Assembly: GCA_021234155.1 (NCBI GenBank)
Contig: JAJEKV010000008.1
Span: forward strand, 20,429,959 to 20,493,958
From: Isoetes taiwanensis
Taxonomy: Eukaryota; Streptophyta; Lycopodiopsida; Isoetales; Isoetaceae
DNA: 64,000 nt
Reading direction: 5' to 3'
The notes beneath the pieces are model-generated. The model did no database searches. It was given only the letters and a program-made list of their open reading frames with translations, and was not told the origin of the DNA. The position numbers and the translations under genes are program-made. Below are positions 24,437 to 36,309 of this stretch, one piece after another (positions within the stretch are counted from its first letter, which is position 1; each line of letters starts with the position of its first letter).

Positions 24437-25560
24437 AGTAATTAGCAAATTGACATGACAAAGCAATGACAAAAGCACAACAAAGCAATGGCTAAAATAA
24501 ATATAAGCAAACCAAAAGTCACAGAAGATGTCCAAACCCGGCACCATCGTGGCAGTTCTCAGAAGGCCTCGATTCATCAGACTAAAGTCTCTTCAAGGCA
24601 AATCATTCCTTTAAAGTGATTTTAGCATGTTCTGACCATGCCCAATCCATGCCAGAGGAACTATATTCTCAGACTCAGTTTTTTCTACTCAAATCTTATC
24701 CTGGCTGTGTTTGGGTCAAATTCTCATCCCCCATAACAATTCCAATCATTCTTATCAAATCATGCATAAATCTAATCATGTCAGCCCATGTACCTCAGAT
24801 TTAATGAATGTAAAATTTCCACACACGAAGAAGAAGATTGATGCGATTGCTTTTGCAAAGCTCTAGCCTTGTCAATTCTAATGCAATCTCCCAAAAGCTC
24901 TTGCAAAGACCTCCTCAAAGGAGGCAAAACCCTTGCTTTTAGGCTCTCCATGCACGCATGCATGCCAAGTATGTGTACATGCATATATAATTACGTGTAT
25001 GGCCCATCAAGTTGCCATGTCCAGAATCATAGTGACATTAGTATTCCAATAATATATAACAGTTGTGGTTAAAAAGGACCACCTCCTATTAACTGAAATG
25101 GAAAAAGGTATTCCTAACATGCCAAGGGCTGGCGATTTGTCTCAGCATAAGGAATGGCATTGTGCCCATAATGATCGTAGATGAATGCATCCTGTCATAC
25201 CTATATGCGCTCCCATTCTCTAGGATGCATCTTATAACCAACCCCCTTTATAATCCCTTCCGGATATACTCAGAAGATGGCGTGCTCACCTTCAGAATCG
25301 TGGTTGATTTCATCGTAAATGGTGTGTCCCTGACATTGCTTCATAAAGTTCTAGTAAGTGTTATCAACATCCATTTTGAGAACCCATGTTGCACGGTGGT
25401 AATAAATATTCCAGGATTTAAGTCATCCTCGTTTGTTTATATGCTCAATCCAGGAGAGCTTCTAGAACTATTTTCAATTATTCTTTAGTCATCTCCAATA
25501 ACGGTGTATTGCAATCATGTGACCATATTTGGGCTCTAGATAATCATATTTAATGTGTTT
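24437..25560. other. Intergenic; one unrecognised 108-aa frame
   Basis: An open frame at 25162-25488 (+) has no motif I recognise and is hydrophobic in places. Nothing else is visible. Confidence 0.3.
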
Positions 25561-25564
25561 CTAT

Positions 25565-26220
25565 GCATAGCAGATAGGCAAAGGATATCTACGGCGATAT
25601 TATGACAATAGCAAGTTTAGCCTACAGACCGAATATTCGGGTTTATACCAACATGTACCCAAAATATTCCACATATCCACATGAGCGAAAGAAAAACAAA
25701 GGTCTTGGATATGGAAGAAGACGGTAGAACAAGATCTTATTTGAAAGTTTCAACATATCAAGGCAAAAATGGTCATGGATTTTTGAGATGATAATTCAAC
25801 AACTACCACATGGCATTGGAGCAATCCGTAGTGCCTCACCGCCTAACTTTTTTTTCCAAGAAAGATTGAATTGTATAATATTCATTGTATGTTGCTATGT
25901 TGTTGAATGTATTTTACATACCCCCTTTTTTTTTGTTCCACAATGGACTATACGATTTGCATGTTTTGTTCCAATTAAATGGATCAAGGTATCTATTTCA
26001 AAAAGTAGTCTAAAGATGTCATGTCAAACTTATTATCGGTGGTCAAGTCGTTAGTCCCACAAGCGATAGTCCACATGCTCAATGAAAAGACCACTCCAAC
26101 TAAGTTATAGTCTTCTTTTGGACATGTGAGTCTAAAAATAAAAATAGGGCGATGAAATGTGAAGCACGATGTGGATGTGGACCTAAGGTCCAACAAGAAG
26201 AAGAGAAGAAGAACTAATAG
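25565..26220. repeat. Third copy of the nsLTP upstream arm
   Basis: From GCATAGCAGATAGGCA to the AAGAAGAGAAGAAGAAC block this matches the left arm at 10590-11240, in the same orientation, and the inverted right arm at 12042-12670. Here it runs directly into the promoter of the second nsLTP gene. It shows that the arms are an nsLTP upstream region. Confidence 0.85.
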
Positions 26221-26280
26221 GTAGCGTAGACGGCACTGGTGAAAACTATTGATCAAGAATAATGACCATTTAGAATTGCA

Positions 26281-26318
26281 ATATATATATCCCATGAGAA
26301 ATGCTTGTGGCTTTATAA
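26281..26318 (+). promoter_or_regulatory. TATA-like promoter of the second nsLTP gene
   Basis: ATATATATATCCC and CTTTATAAGG at 30-70 bases upstream of the ATG, both conserved in the paralogue at 11.9 kb. Confidence 0.5.
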
Positions 26319-26348
26319 GGAGAAGGAAGATAGAATATAGAAGGAAGT

Positions 26349-26606
26349 ATGGCAAAGGCACTTGCAATATGCATGGTGCTAATGTTTTTAGTGGTTTGTG
26401 GCGTTGAAGGGCAATGCAACTCTGTTGTGGCACCATGTATTAATGCTGTATTGTATGGTACCTCCCCTTCATCCAGTTGTTGTAGTGAAGTCACACGTTT
26501 AGGAGCAGCAACACTTTGCTCATGTATTAACCAACTCCCATCTCGTTATCTAAGCAATGCTCGAAATGTTGGCAAGACATGTGGACTCACCAACATTCCA
26601 TGCTAA
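26349..26606 (+). CDS. Non-specific lipid-transfer protein-like, secreted (85 aa)
   Basis: Paralogue of the gene at 11658-11915. Same length, same signal peptide (MAKALAICMVL... to VEG-Q) and identical eight-cysteine spacing; the last residues GLTNIPC are identical. Substitutions lie mainly in the loop before the CC pair and in helix three. The frame is intact, with no intron. The 3' flank (26607-26880) also matches the other gene's 3' flank, including an AAAAGCAATAAATG block that may carry the polyadenylation signal. Both copies intact after clear divergence suggests that both were retained; expression cannot be judged. Confidence 0.87.
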   Translation: MAKALAICMVLMFLVVCGVEGQCNSVVAPCINAVLYGTSPSSSCCSEVTRLGAATLCSCINQLPSRYLSNARNVGKTCGLTNIPC

Positions 26607-27523
26607 AGGTTTCTACTCTCACTTGTTTTTTTTTTTTACTTTTATTTAATTCATTCTTAAAAGTAGTCTAGGAAGTCTTCTTACAAATTTCTTCTTTGAT
26701 GCAGCAACAAAACAATTGTTTCTCACTTGATGATGTAATACCTAATATTTTGCATCCTAAAAGAAGGAGAAAAGAAAAAGCAATAAATGACATTTCATAT
26801 ATCTCTTCTGACGTGCTGTATTTGAAAATTATATATTTGAGAAAGGTCATACAGTTTTTCCCTTTTAGGTATAACAAATATATTTGTGCTTATTGGATTG
26901 GCACTACTTACTTAGATAGTTGGTTTGGGCATATTTTCAGCATATTGGGTCATCTCTAATGGCTAAGATTGCTTTGGTGGTTCGGCAATCTTTTTTTTTT
27001 TTTTAGAAAATGCTTTGGTGATTTCTTAAGTGATTGTTTTGTTTATAAGGTCTTTTTCCTTTTGTGTACAAATATGCTCCCGAAAAAAATGTGGTCGTCC
27101 AAAACGCCAAAAGCAGTTAAAAAAGGGGGGAGGGGGCGATTTCTGGTCCATAGTCAATCGAAAGGAAAAGGAAACAGTAGACAATCTCAGTATTTACTTT
27201 CAACATCAAGCCTGAGGAGATGTTATTGATGTAGAAACAAAATTGCTTATTGTGGGCATACTTGAAGGATTGGTGGATCAAATGGAAAAAGGCATGGCCC
27301 ATTTCCTGGCAAAAATCAAGCAATAGCAAGTGAAGCTCCCCTGGTGCTTAGATAGCACTAAGATCCCCTCCCAAGTGAAGCTCCCCTCCCAACTTCCTTA
27401 GTTGTATCCAAGTTCAGCGCCATTTGCTCTATTAAAAACATGCTTTTGGCAAGAGCCCAGTTTCAATCCTTAGGTAGCTTGCATATTTATCTTCAGCCAT
27501 TGCTGCTATGACAGCACCCTCTT
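26607..27523. other. nsLTP 3' flank, then anonymous AT-rich sequence
   Basis: The first ~280 bases are shared with the other nsLTP locus. Poly(T) runs lie at ~26629 and ~26990. No gene is seen from 26900 to 27523, except that the minus-strand frame at 27432-27540 may be a frameshifted end of the PPR gene. Confidence 0.5.
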
Positions 27524-29494
27524 TCATGTGGGTTTGGCATAAATATGCGACATTAGCACGTACCCTGGTGCTGAACATGAATCCAAGATGCCAACGTTTC
27601 CAAAGCATTCCCTTGCTAGTGAGAAGTTGCCATGCATTTTGCTGGCACTGAGTAGTGATGTCCATCCAGTAATATTGGGTTGTCTTAAACTTCTATTTAT
27701 GTTTTCTGCTTCATCAAAGTGCCCTGCACGACCTAGGAGATCGATCATGCAATTATAATGAACCAGTTTTGGTGTTACACGATGGGATTGTGTAATGGAT
27801 CTAAAATACCTTTGTCCTTCATCCACGAGACCTGCACGGCTGCATACACTAAGAATACCAGTAAATATCGTATCATCAGGTTGAATACCACTCTTATGCA
27901 TCTGTTCAAACCACTGGATGGCAAATGTTGCATCTCCGAGCTGCGCATATCCTGCAATCACTGTACCCCACAATACAACATCATGTTTGAGAGATTTGTG
28001 AAAGACTATACATGCTTCTTCCATGTTTCCACACTTTGCATACATATCAACAAGGGTGTTCCACATAATTATATCCACTTGGGTGGTAGTTTGAAGTATC
28101 TGCTCATGAATAGATCTGCCTTGCACTATGGCCCCGACATTACTACATGCCTTCAAAGTGCTTAACAATATTACTCTATCTGCAACTGTGCCTTCAAGCT
28201 GCATATTATCAAAGCATTCTAATGCGAGGAGGCCTTCACCATGCTGGGCATATCCGGCAATCATTACACTCCATGAGACCACATTTGGATTTTTCAATAA
28301 ATTGAAGATGCTGCATGCCTCTTTCAGGTCCCCACATTTAGCATACATATCAACAAGAGCAGTTCCCACATGAATGTCTAATTTTAACCTGCTTGTAAAA
28401 ATCTGCTCATGGATGTGCCTGCCATGCTCTAAAGCTCCAATGCTGGCACAAGCTTTTAATATGCCCAGCAATGTGGCCCTATCTGGTTCAATGCCCCAGT
28501 AGTGCATATTGTAGAAACATTCTAAGGCAAGATGGACCTCTTCATTTTGGGAATATCCTCCAATCATGGCGCCCCAAGAAACCACATTTCTATTTGGCAA
28601 ATTTTCAAAGACATTTTGTGCCTCTTCAAGGCTACTGCATTTGGCATACATGTCTACAAGTGTGCTGCCGAGATACACATCAGAGAGAAGCCCATTCACG
28701 ATGATTTCTTCATGTATTAATCGACCTTTATGAAGGTCTAACATTAAGGTGCACATCTTTAGTAATGAAAGAAAAATAAACTCATCCATTGTCATAACTA
28801 AGGCCGGCATTCTACCATGCAACAAAATTGCAGTCTGGACATGTTGAAGTAGTGTCTGAGAGGAAATAATTGCAGTCCATGTATAGATGCTAGGCTCCGC
28901 AATCCTGTTGAATGTCTGATTTACTTCTATCAAGCAGCCGCAAGAGGCAAAGAAGCGGATAATATAATCCCCCAGAATGGCAACCGAATCGATTCCATTT
29001 TGTATAAGACATGACCGGATTCGCAGAACAAATTTGAGATCTTTCTTCCTTGTGCATCCCTGTAAAACCGTAGGGTTAAGAGATAAAGCAATACCTCGCT
29101 GCAGTGTAACATCAAGTGCCACTTCTGTGCGCCCATGCTTCCATAAATGATCCGATCCCGGGGGGTGCACCTATTGTATAGGAGGTATGCCACCTGCGTG
29201 CAAGGGGTCGGCAAAAATCCCCTTGTATACGCATTTGAATTTTTTCAAAAACCCCCTTTCCAGCCACATACAGCACCAAAATCGCCCTTAAAACCCCAAA
29301 AAGCTACCCCTAAGTACGAGTATATGTACGATTTAAGGGGAAAACAAACCCTTTCGGGTCACTCACATGGTTTGTACGGCCAAAACTTTGTGAACCCCCC
29401 TTGGATCCGATATCCTGTCAAAATGAGCCACTTTTGAGACATTCTGAATTCTGTCTGATCCTCGATTTACAACCTGTGTTGCTGATCGTAGCAT
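27524..29494 (-). pseudogene. PLS-type pentatricopeptide-repeat protein, interrupted near the start by a MITE
   Basis: PPR proteins bind organelle RNA, and PLS types are usually linked to editing. From ~29100 to 27524 a single frame carries about a dozen helix-pair repeats with LVDMYAKCG, VVSWxxMIxGYxQ, HIHEQI and DLLGRAGHxDEA motifs. It stops soon after GYVLMSHIYAK, before any full E or DYW domain. Skipping the MITE at 29157-29403 and one 8-bp duplication, the frame extends to an ATG at 29494, giving ~571 residues. The MITE plus duplication is 255 bases, so phase is kept, but it brings a TAG at 29173-29171. Translation could restart only at internal Met codons deep in the repeats. A frame shift at ~27535 would extend the C-terminus by ~35 residues. 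Confidence 0.85.
29157..29403. mobile_element. hAT-like MITE, copy 1 (247 bp) in the PPR gene
   Basis: Ends CCCGGGGGGTGCAC and GTGAACCCCCCTTG, flanked by the 8-bp duplication GATCCGAT at 29149-29156 and 29404-29411. It shares TATGCCACCTGCGTGC and a GTACGG-containing right part with the copies at 42076 and 45816. Eight-base duplications are typical of hAT elements. No coding capacity. Confidence 0.9.
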
Positions 29495-29692
29495 CGTCCA
29501 TCTCTCAACACAAGTCCGAGCTCAAAATGAAAACTGGAACAAGATATGAAAACTCAATAGATTGTCTAGTTTTAAGAACTTCCTATGTCGGTCTAGCAGG
29601 AATAGAAATTTCTTGGAGAATTCAGAGGTTGTACTTAGGTATAAAATCTTTGGATCTTTGTATCTTTGGTCATATTCAAATTACGTATACAG

Positions 29693-29791
29693 GAATGTTC
29701 GTCTAGGAGGGATTCCGGCCTAGAAAATTGGCCGACGCGCGTCAGCGCGGAGGCCAATTTTCTGGCCGGAATCCCTTTTAGACGAACATTC
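29693..29791. repeat. Near-perfect 99-bp foldback
   Basis: Arms of ~40 bases (29693-29733 and 29752-29791) pair almost fully, with a GC-rich loop containing the palindrome GACGCGCGTC. Either a transposon end or a transcribed hairpin. Confidence 0.85.
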
Positions 29792-29869
29792 GTGCAACGT
29801 GAAATTTAGGTGGGGGGTTTTCTGCTGACGTGGCCGACATTTACTGTTCACTCCATTTTCTTCTTGGCC

Positions 29870-30040
29870 GGCAGAGCTCCGGCTATGGCCGCCAGAATGA
29901 TTTTCTCTTTTGTGCGTGGCTATGGCTGTGGCTATGGCGCCAGAATGATGGCGCCGGCATTTCCCTCTCTTTTTGTGCGTGGCTATGGCTGCGGCTATGG
30001 CGCCAGAATGATGGCGCCGCCTATGGCTCCGGAATGATGA
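29870..30040. repeat. ~70-bp tandem repeat, GC-rich
   Basis: The unit TTTGTGCGTGGCTATGGCTG continuing to GCGCCAGAATGATGGCGCC occurs at ~29910 and ~29980, with partial units at either side. Each carries the palindrome GGCGCCAGAATGATGGCGCC. Confidence 0.75.
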
Positions 30041-30540
30041 CGGAAGTTAGATTAGGGATGTTTTTGCAAGGATTCTTCAAGGATCGACTAAAGTTTTATG
30101 ATTCCTAGTCGGAAAGATGATGATGTTGATTTTGAGGTAAGATTCGACGGTTCAGGAGTCTTTGTGGAGTGATTTTTCGCAAGATTGGTGGAAGGTCAGT
30201 TTATTTTTCACAAGATCGGCTAAAGATCGAGATAAACAGAGGTTTCTTGAGCTTTTGTAGTAAATCCGGCTTCCTGAGATGTGAAATGGCTGCCTGCAGC
30301 TGGTTTTTGTCTTGAAGGTTATGTTTACTAAAGATGTTATTGAGTTTCTGTAGTGAGAATCAAGAGCATCCCAATTACACATAGAGAATCAAGAGCATCC
30401 CAATTATGGAACTGTAGTGAGGCAGATTTAGCTTCTGTCTGCAAAAAAGGATGGAGGAATTATACTGCAAATAAAAATCTTCAGTTGGCTCATTCTGCAC
30501 CAGGGATTAGTGACAAACTGGAGAAGATCCAAATTTGATC

Positions 30541-30984
30541 CAAACATATCACAGGAATGAATGCCCACTGGGATGTGGAGAAATAGAATATTCTAACCAT
30601 GTCTTCCAATGCAAAAACATAGCAGAATTTTGGAACTGGACTACCCAAGTCAATAAAGGATCAATTGGGGAGGGTGGTCTTATGGAGTTCTTGAACACAG
30701 ATAACAGATTGCTGAATACCACAAGAGCACTGAGTTGTTGGGTTGTTTGGAAGCACAGGAATAGAGTTGCCATGCAAGACAAAAACACTAATCTGATTTG
30801 GCTTAAACAAACCTTCCTATCTGAGCTAAATGACACAGCAGTGGCACATAAATCCCTGAAAGGGAAAGGCTATGATACAGGATGGAATGCCTTTGGTAGA
30901 TTCCGTGGATTTCATGAATTTTTTGCTTTGAATCTAACCATGGGTGATGATATTTTACACAGATGCAATGAGGAGGTTGAATAG
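30541..30984 (+). pseudogene. zf-RVT-like C-terminal fragment of a LINE ORF2
   Basis: Reads ECPLGCGEIEYSNHVFQC, then IAEFWNW and WVVWKHRNR. This is the C-x3-C...H-x4-C zinc motif followed by the tryptophan-rich tail seen in plant LINE reverse transcriptases. Upstream coding (~30390-30540) is in another frame. The end overlaps the next ORF out of phase, and the homologue at 44.8 kb suggests that a one- or two-base shift at ~30955 separated one protein. Confidence 0.6.
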
Positions 30985-31333
30985 ATATGGAGCTGCTGAT
31001 AGAGGAATGGGAGTTGCTGATGACTCAGACAATGAAGACTCGAATTTGCAAGGGGTGGAGGAAGAAGAAATATTCATACAGCTCAAACAAGAGATGATAC
31101 ATGCTGCTGCACTCAAGAAGATCCTCAAAAGACCAGAAGCATGGACACATAATAATCTGAGGCCTTTTTTCATGAATCTCTACCACAAGTGGCAACAAAA
31201 AAGAGAAGCCCACGTTCTTCTGCTGCTGGACTTCACCAATTATCCGGTCAAGAGACTTGACCAGCTGCTGAACATTTTGGGCAGGAATGCTGTTTTGGAT
31301 TTAACCATACAAGATCTGATTGATGCACAGTAG
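30959..31333 (+). CDS. Conserved unknown protein, copy 1 (QDLI[DE]AQ family)
   Basis: I do not recognise this family. The peptide has TDAMRRLNR, an acidic stretch, EEEIFIQLKQEMI, EAWTHNN and a C-terminus ending LTIQDLIDAQ. The same order is found on the minus strand at 44.9-44.5 kb (TDAVRRLNR, EEDIFIQLKQ, DAWRHNN, LTMQDLIEAQ). Two diverged copies keeping the same end argue for a real protein made by a repeat. Here it follows a LINE zf-RVT region and precedes poly(A), so it may be the C-terminal extension of a LINE polyprotein. Confidence 0.5.
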   Translation, partial: TDAMRRLNRYGAADRGMGVADDSDNEDSNLQGVEEEEIFIQLKQEMIHAAALKKILKRPEAWTHNNLRPFFMNLYHKWQQKREAHVLLLLDFTNYPVKRLDQLLNILGRNAVLDLTIQDLIDAQ

Positions 31334-31544
31334 CAAGGAAATACCAAAGACTCTGATCAGACCACTTTTGAAGATATAAGTACTGGATTGTGATTATCTT
31401 TTTGTTTATCTTCTGGTTTTCTTTTGTTCACCTCTCCATCTATGGGGATTGTGAGTAGAATATTATGATAGGTAGTATACCACTGATGGTATACATCAAG
31501 ACTATGTAAGTTTTAACTTATGAATACAACAACACCTTACCTCC

Positions 31545-31572
<28 letters not shown>

Positions 31573-31576
<4 letters not shown>

Positions 31577-33822
31577 TTCCGTGTTTTATGTGTCGTTTTG
31601 CTGCCTTTGCATGCCGATTCTTATTTGTTGCAAAAACTTACAGGAAATGGAAGAAAATACGTTCACTGCTGCTGCAGCACTGGAGAAAGAGTTTCAGGAA
31701 TTTATGATTGAGAAAAGAAGTAAACTTCGTAATTCTGTGTAATCTTTCTGTGTAACGTTGTACTTGAACAATGCAAAACAGTGGAATTCAATGCAAAAAA
31801 CAGTGCAATTTTGTCTGCTATTGCAAAAATAGTGGAATTGTGTAATTTTATAAGCATGTAGATCTTATAACTGTGTTTTAATATTATATTTGAGTATACA
31901 GGAATGGTCGACTAGGGTAATTGGATTAAAAATATACCAAAAAAGCAGGTTTCAGAACAGTGATTCTGAAAATTTGAGTTGAAGAATCACTTGATTCTTG
32001 AAAAGAATGTGTGCCAGGTGGCACACACTGGTTGGCGGATGGGGCAGAAAATGCCCCACCTAAATTTTACGTTTTTATTGTGCTCGCTTTATCATACAAG
32101 ATATCCTTCCTATATATAAGATTACTAGCAAAATTTTTTTTTTTGGAATTAGTGATTTTTAGCATCTCTTTTCCGGTAGGTTTCCGGTAACACTTGTGGT
32201 TACTTTGATCAATCATAGTCTGCCACGTGGCTAGTGATAAGATTGTCTTTTCGGGCTCTTCCCCATGCGCTCTGTTTTCGTTGAGATCATCCGCAGTTTG
32301 TCTGCGAATTTGCTTGGCTTGATGCAGATAACTGGAAGCCCAGTGGTGGTGATTATTGGAAGCCCTCTGTCCTAAAACCGCCCGAAGTCTCCCAATCGCT
32401 GCTTAAGCAAGGTAAGACTTATGCTGAATTTAATTTAAAGCTTCCAAGCTACGAATTTAAAGTTGTGGTTGGTCATTGAGCTCCAGACCCCTGCCATTTG
32501 CCAATTCTATTGAAATCACTGATTCTCCAGACCAATTGCCCCTTTTGAGGCCAGGGCCCATGCCTGAAAGGGATTAAATCCGGAGCAGGTTATGTTGCAT
32601 GATGGGAAGGTGTTGTTTTCCCATGGATTTCTTATCATAGGCTCAGTTCCTGAGACCATTTCTTGAAGAAAATGAAAGGATACGAATGGAAAAACCTGAT
32701 GGGTCGCATCAGTCAAATTGGGCGACAAAGCCGAATTAGCAGCGGCAGCAAACCCAGCTCCTTGACTCATACGGCAGGACTATTATTTGCAAGGTGCATA
32801 TTAGAGCGAGTTGGTCAGAGTCTTACCATATAATCAATCCTGATAGTTCCCCTGGCCAATAACTTAGCATTTTTTTGATTCGAGCTTACATCTCCTTAGT
32901 GCATAATGCAGTGCAGATCTGTCTGAGAAAGGTGTTGGCAGACATGCAGATAAATAAGAAGAGGAACAAGTTTCTTGCAACATTATGCAGCCTTGGAATG
33001 GATATACGGTCTGCCCATCCTATATGTCAGTGAAATCAAATTTGCATTTATTGAAGAGGAAGTCAGTCCCGAAAATTATTTAGTGCAGATTTAGTAGAAG
33101 TTTGTCAAATCTTGACACAGACACAGAACCAATATCTGCTTCGAATGCAAGGCAGAAGGCGCCCAACTAGGTTTAAATAAAAACAGAGCCAAACCAGTAG
33201 AATTTGCCGAACTTTTGCTCAAATGTTGATCGATTTTTAAGCTTAAGGGATATACAAATTTGACAGATACACAAATTTGGAGAATTTGTACTCAATTTAA
33301 GTAGTGGAATCTGCCTGAGGTCTTAATCATGAATTAAGGACATAGAGCCACTGTGATATGATCGCTAAGGCCAAAACAGAGAAAGAAAAGAAAAAAAAAA
33401 GAGAAAGAAGCCGGCAACAGAAGGCAAGGCATGGCCGGTAACAATTCTCAATTTTCTGCTAAACTCAGCTAATTCTGCTCTGCTAAACTCAGCTAAACTC
33501 GTTCTTCTAATAGAGTAGAATCGATTCCTTATTTTGTACAATGCCTGGCAACAAACACGGCGTTGCCGTCCACGACCTGGCTAATTCAACGCGAATGCAA
33601 CCAGGCCCCAAACTGAAATCAAACTCTAAGTGACTTAACAAAGAATTACCTCTTTACAAATGGTTTTACATCAAATATCAAATGGGTCTGCAGCTCATGG
33701 AAATGCTTTAGTTGTTTTGCCTCTGTCTGGATAATCTGGGGCTTTGCCTTGCAGTTCCAAAGAAATTCTTCCAAGCAAGTTTCGATTTGCCATGTTTCGA
33801 GATGTGCCAAATTCCTGATTAA
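31573..33822. other. Intergenic, with one repeat and one possible exon
   Basis: The sequence at 31893 repeats the GTATACAGGAATG-TCG start seen at 29686, and 32051-32080 is the inverse of 29799-29827 (CACCTAAATTT-ACGT block). A frame at 32290-32411 ending AAG before GTAAGA looks like an exon with a donor site, but I know no match. The rest shows nothing clear. Confidence 0.4.
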
Positions 33823-34388
33823 GGGTCATTACACACTGGCCGTTACGTTAGGTTAAATTGCTAACATAACGGGATGCCCTTTATGTTAGGGTAACATAAC
33901 ATAAAGGTTTCACTCCACATTCGCCATTAGATTAAAATTTAACATAACAAAAACCGTTAAATCTTGCTTCACACTGATGGTCACGCCGTTAGGTTAAAAA
34001 TTAACATAACAAAAACCGTTAAATATTACTTCACACTGATTTTTACACCGTTATGTTAAGAGTTAACATAACGAAAACAGTTAAATATTGCTTCACACTG
34101 ACTGTCACGCCGTTAAGTTAAATATTGAATTGCTAATGGAGCTTAAGGGATGGGGTCCCCCTACCCTTAAATTTGAAGGGAAAAATTATGGCCCGTTAAG
34201 TCCTCCGTTAAAATTTAACCTAACGGAATACAGTGTGAACCCCAGTTATCTTCACCGTTACCTTAATTGTGCTGTTAATTTTTAACCCCATAATCTTTAC
34301 GGAATTTTTTAACGGAAGCCAATGTGAAGCACACTTAAGTTAATTTTCTTAACCTAACGGCACTTTAACGGCCAGTGTGAAGCGACCC
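33823..34388. mobile_element. PIF/Harbinger-like MITE (566 bp)
   Basis: The left end GGGTCATTACACACTGGCCG and the inverted right end GGGTCGCTTCACACTGGCCG are near-identical terminal repeats, flanked by TAA on both sides (33820-33822 and 34389-34391). A three-base TWA duplication with GGG-start ends is the PIF/Harbinger (Tourist) pattern. The body has about three ~75-bp internal repeats with CTTCACACTGA and CGTTAGGTTAA, so it has expanded internally. No transposase. Confidence 0.85.
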
Positions 34389-35554
34389 TAAGCCCATGAA
34401 ATCATGTTGACACCTCTCTGTTTCATGTCGAATAAAGCCTTTAAAAATTTCGCAGGGCTGCAAAATTCTTAGCCCATCATGACGACGTTGATTTCGACAA
34501 CAACTATCTCTGTCTGAATTCTAGAGCAAAATTTACAGACGGCGTAGCCATTTTCTAAGAATTCATGATCGCCAAATTCTTAAAAAAAAATTTGAGCCAC
34601 CGATTCTCTGATCTGGGCTTGGGATATTCAATCCCAATTCCGCTGTGGGTAGTGCTAAAGAAGAGTAAGTTTTTGCACCTACATTTGTGGCTGCTTCAGT
34701 CTAAAGGTGCCACATTGTGGATGATACAGGTGCACCACAGAATGTTGGTTCTTAACGACATGGTGTATGCTGGATATAGACATGCTATATAGACATGTCA
34801 TGTACATGCTGGATATAAATTGCCAATGAACTTTTGTTTTCTCTGCTCCTTGCAGAAGCTCTAGCGGACTGAGCTAAAAAAAACTAAGGTGAAAACTAAG
34901 GTGAGTGGTGAAAACTAAGGTGAGTTGTTATTTATGCTCTCTGACTTTATCAAGCATCAGGACAAACAATCTCTGGCATCAGGACAAACAGTATCTGGCA
35001 TCTAATTCCCCTGAAGGCAATGCTTTGAAGGTAGATCGAACCGTTTTAAGGTTTGAATCGAAATCTCATTAGCAACCACGGATAGGAATTCATTTGAATT
35101 CTTTTATTCTGGCTATGGCTTCCGTAATCTAATCAATGACTAGATGCTAGTTATTATAATTAAATCCATTGCAAATGACAAATTATCTTCAATATCTTTA
35201 GAACTTTCTAGATATAGGCACAGACACAAATAACTATAAAATGGCCATCAATGTGACCAAAGCATCACCGTTTTGCACACCTGCAAAATGGGTGAAAGCA
35301 TGTTGTAGTGGAATAAAAACGTGCATTTTAGCACCACATTTTTGGGTGCTAAGTGTGGTGGGAACTACCGAATTTGTAGTGGGAGAGGCAGTTATTTTTT
35401 CAAAAATACACATGATTACTTATTCAAAATTTTGTCCTTTCAGTCTTATTCAGGCTTATTCAGCAATGTACACGGTCATTTTCCCTCAAAAACTCTGATC
35501 ACGCTCCCTTAATCTGGCAAGACCATTTCTGATTTCTGGCAAGATCGATCACGA
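34389..35554. other. Intergenic; nothing clear
   Basis: Only a 22-base string beginning TGTGACCAAAGCATC (at 35254) stands out; it recurs at 50580. The frame at 35241-35498 has no recognisable feature. Confidence 0.4.
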
Positions 35555-36112
35555 AATGGCTCTGATCTTACCGGACTTGAATGCCACGGGATACACCTAC
35601 AAGGAAATGTACAGGCAAGAAAAGCATTACGCCACACAAGAAGAAATCGAGTCTGTTTGGGGACCAAAAGTATTAGGAAAATCCACTTACAGGTGGGTTG
35701 CATTCTAGATTCGGGGATGCCCATGATTCTCTGTTGTTTAGAATATTGTTTTGTTTCATCATGCAGGTTGAAGAATCTGAGCAAGGAGAGGTATAATGAA
35801 TATATGTGCCTTTACAAAAAATCACAAGGCAGTGAAGTGTGCCTGGGGAGGCATGGCCTCACTGGACTATGGTCATTGCGTATTACCTTCACACAAAAGG
35901 AAAAGAAATAAACTGGTTGAGTTTCTGGCATTAAGAGAAAAAGAGTCTGAAGCCTCTCCGTCCCAACGTAAGAGGAAGAATGCAAGCATTTCAAATAGTG
36001 AGGAAGCAGAGCAACATGCCACAGATGATGCTTCCTCTCTTGAAATGACTAGGCCACAATTCAAGCCTCCTCAAGCTGTAAGAAGAATCTCGGGGGAAAA
36101 TCAAAAAAAATA
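35555..36112 (+). CDS. Unknown two-exon gene, basic C-terminus
   Basis: Exon 1 starts at ATG 35555 (MALILPDLNATGYTY...) and ends KSTY before CAG|GTGGGT at 35692. Exon 2 follows a TTTCATCATGCAG acceptor at 35766 (LKNLSKERYNEYMCL...). Two frames are open after that: one stops at 35911, and the other, reached by a one-base shift near 35830, continues to 36112 with a Lys/Arg/Ser-rich tail (SPSQRKRKNAS) that could be a nuclear signal. I recognise no family. It may be a remnant of the repeat-derived genes nearby. Confidence 0.35.
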
Positions 36113-36309
36113 GGTACTTTTCAACCCTCTTCTTCTGGAACCACTATATGATGCAATTTAATATTGGAACTGTTACTTTCCAGCAAGGTCTAGCAAGCTT
36201 GAACAATCAGGTACACCACTTACTTCTTCATTTGGGTGTGTTGTAAGTTATGTATAGGAAATTTGTGCTGCTAGTTTCGAGTTGTGGTGGATAATTTCAG
36301 TTCACAGTA

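Larger units (their letters stand above)
30380..31572 (+). mobile_element. LINE-like 3' fragment with extra downstream ORF and poly(A)
   Basis: A zf-RVT-like stretch (30541-30980) is followed by a second conserved frame (30944-31333), a short 3' region and a long A run at 31544-31572. An imperfect 26-bp direct repeat containing AGAATCAAGAGCATCCCAAT lies just upstream (30356-30414). Confidence 0.6.
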
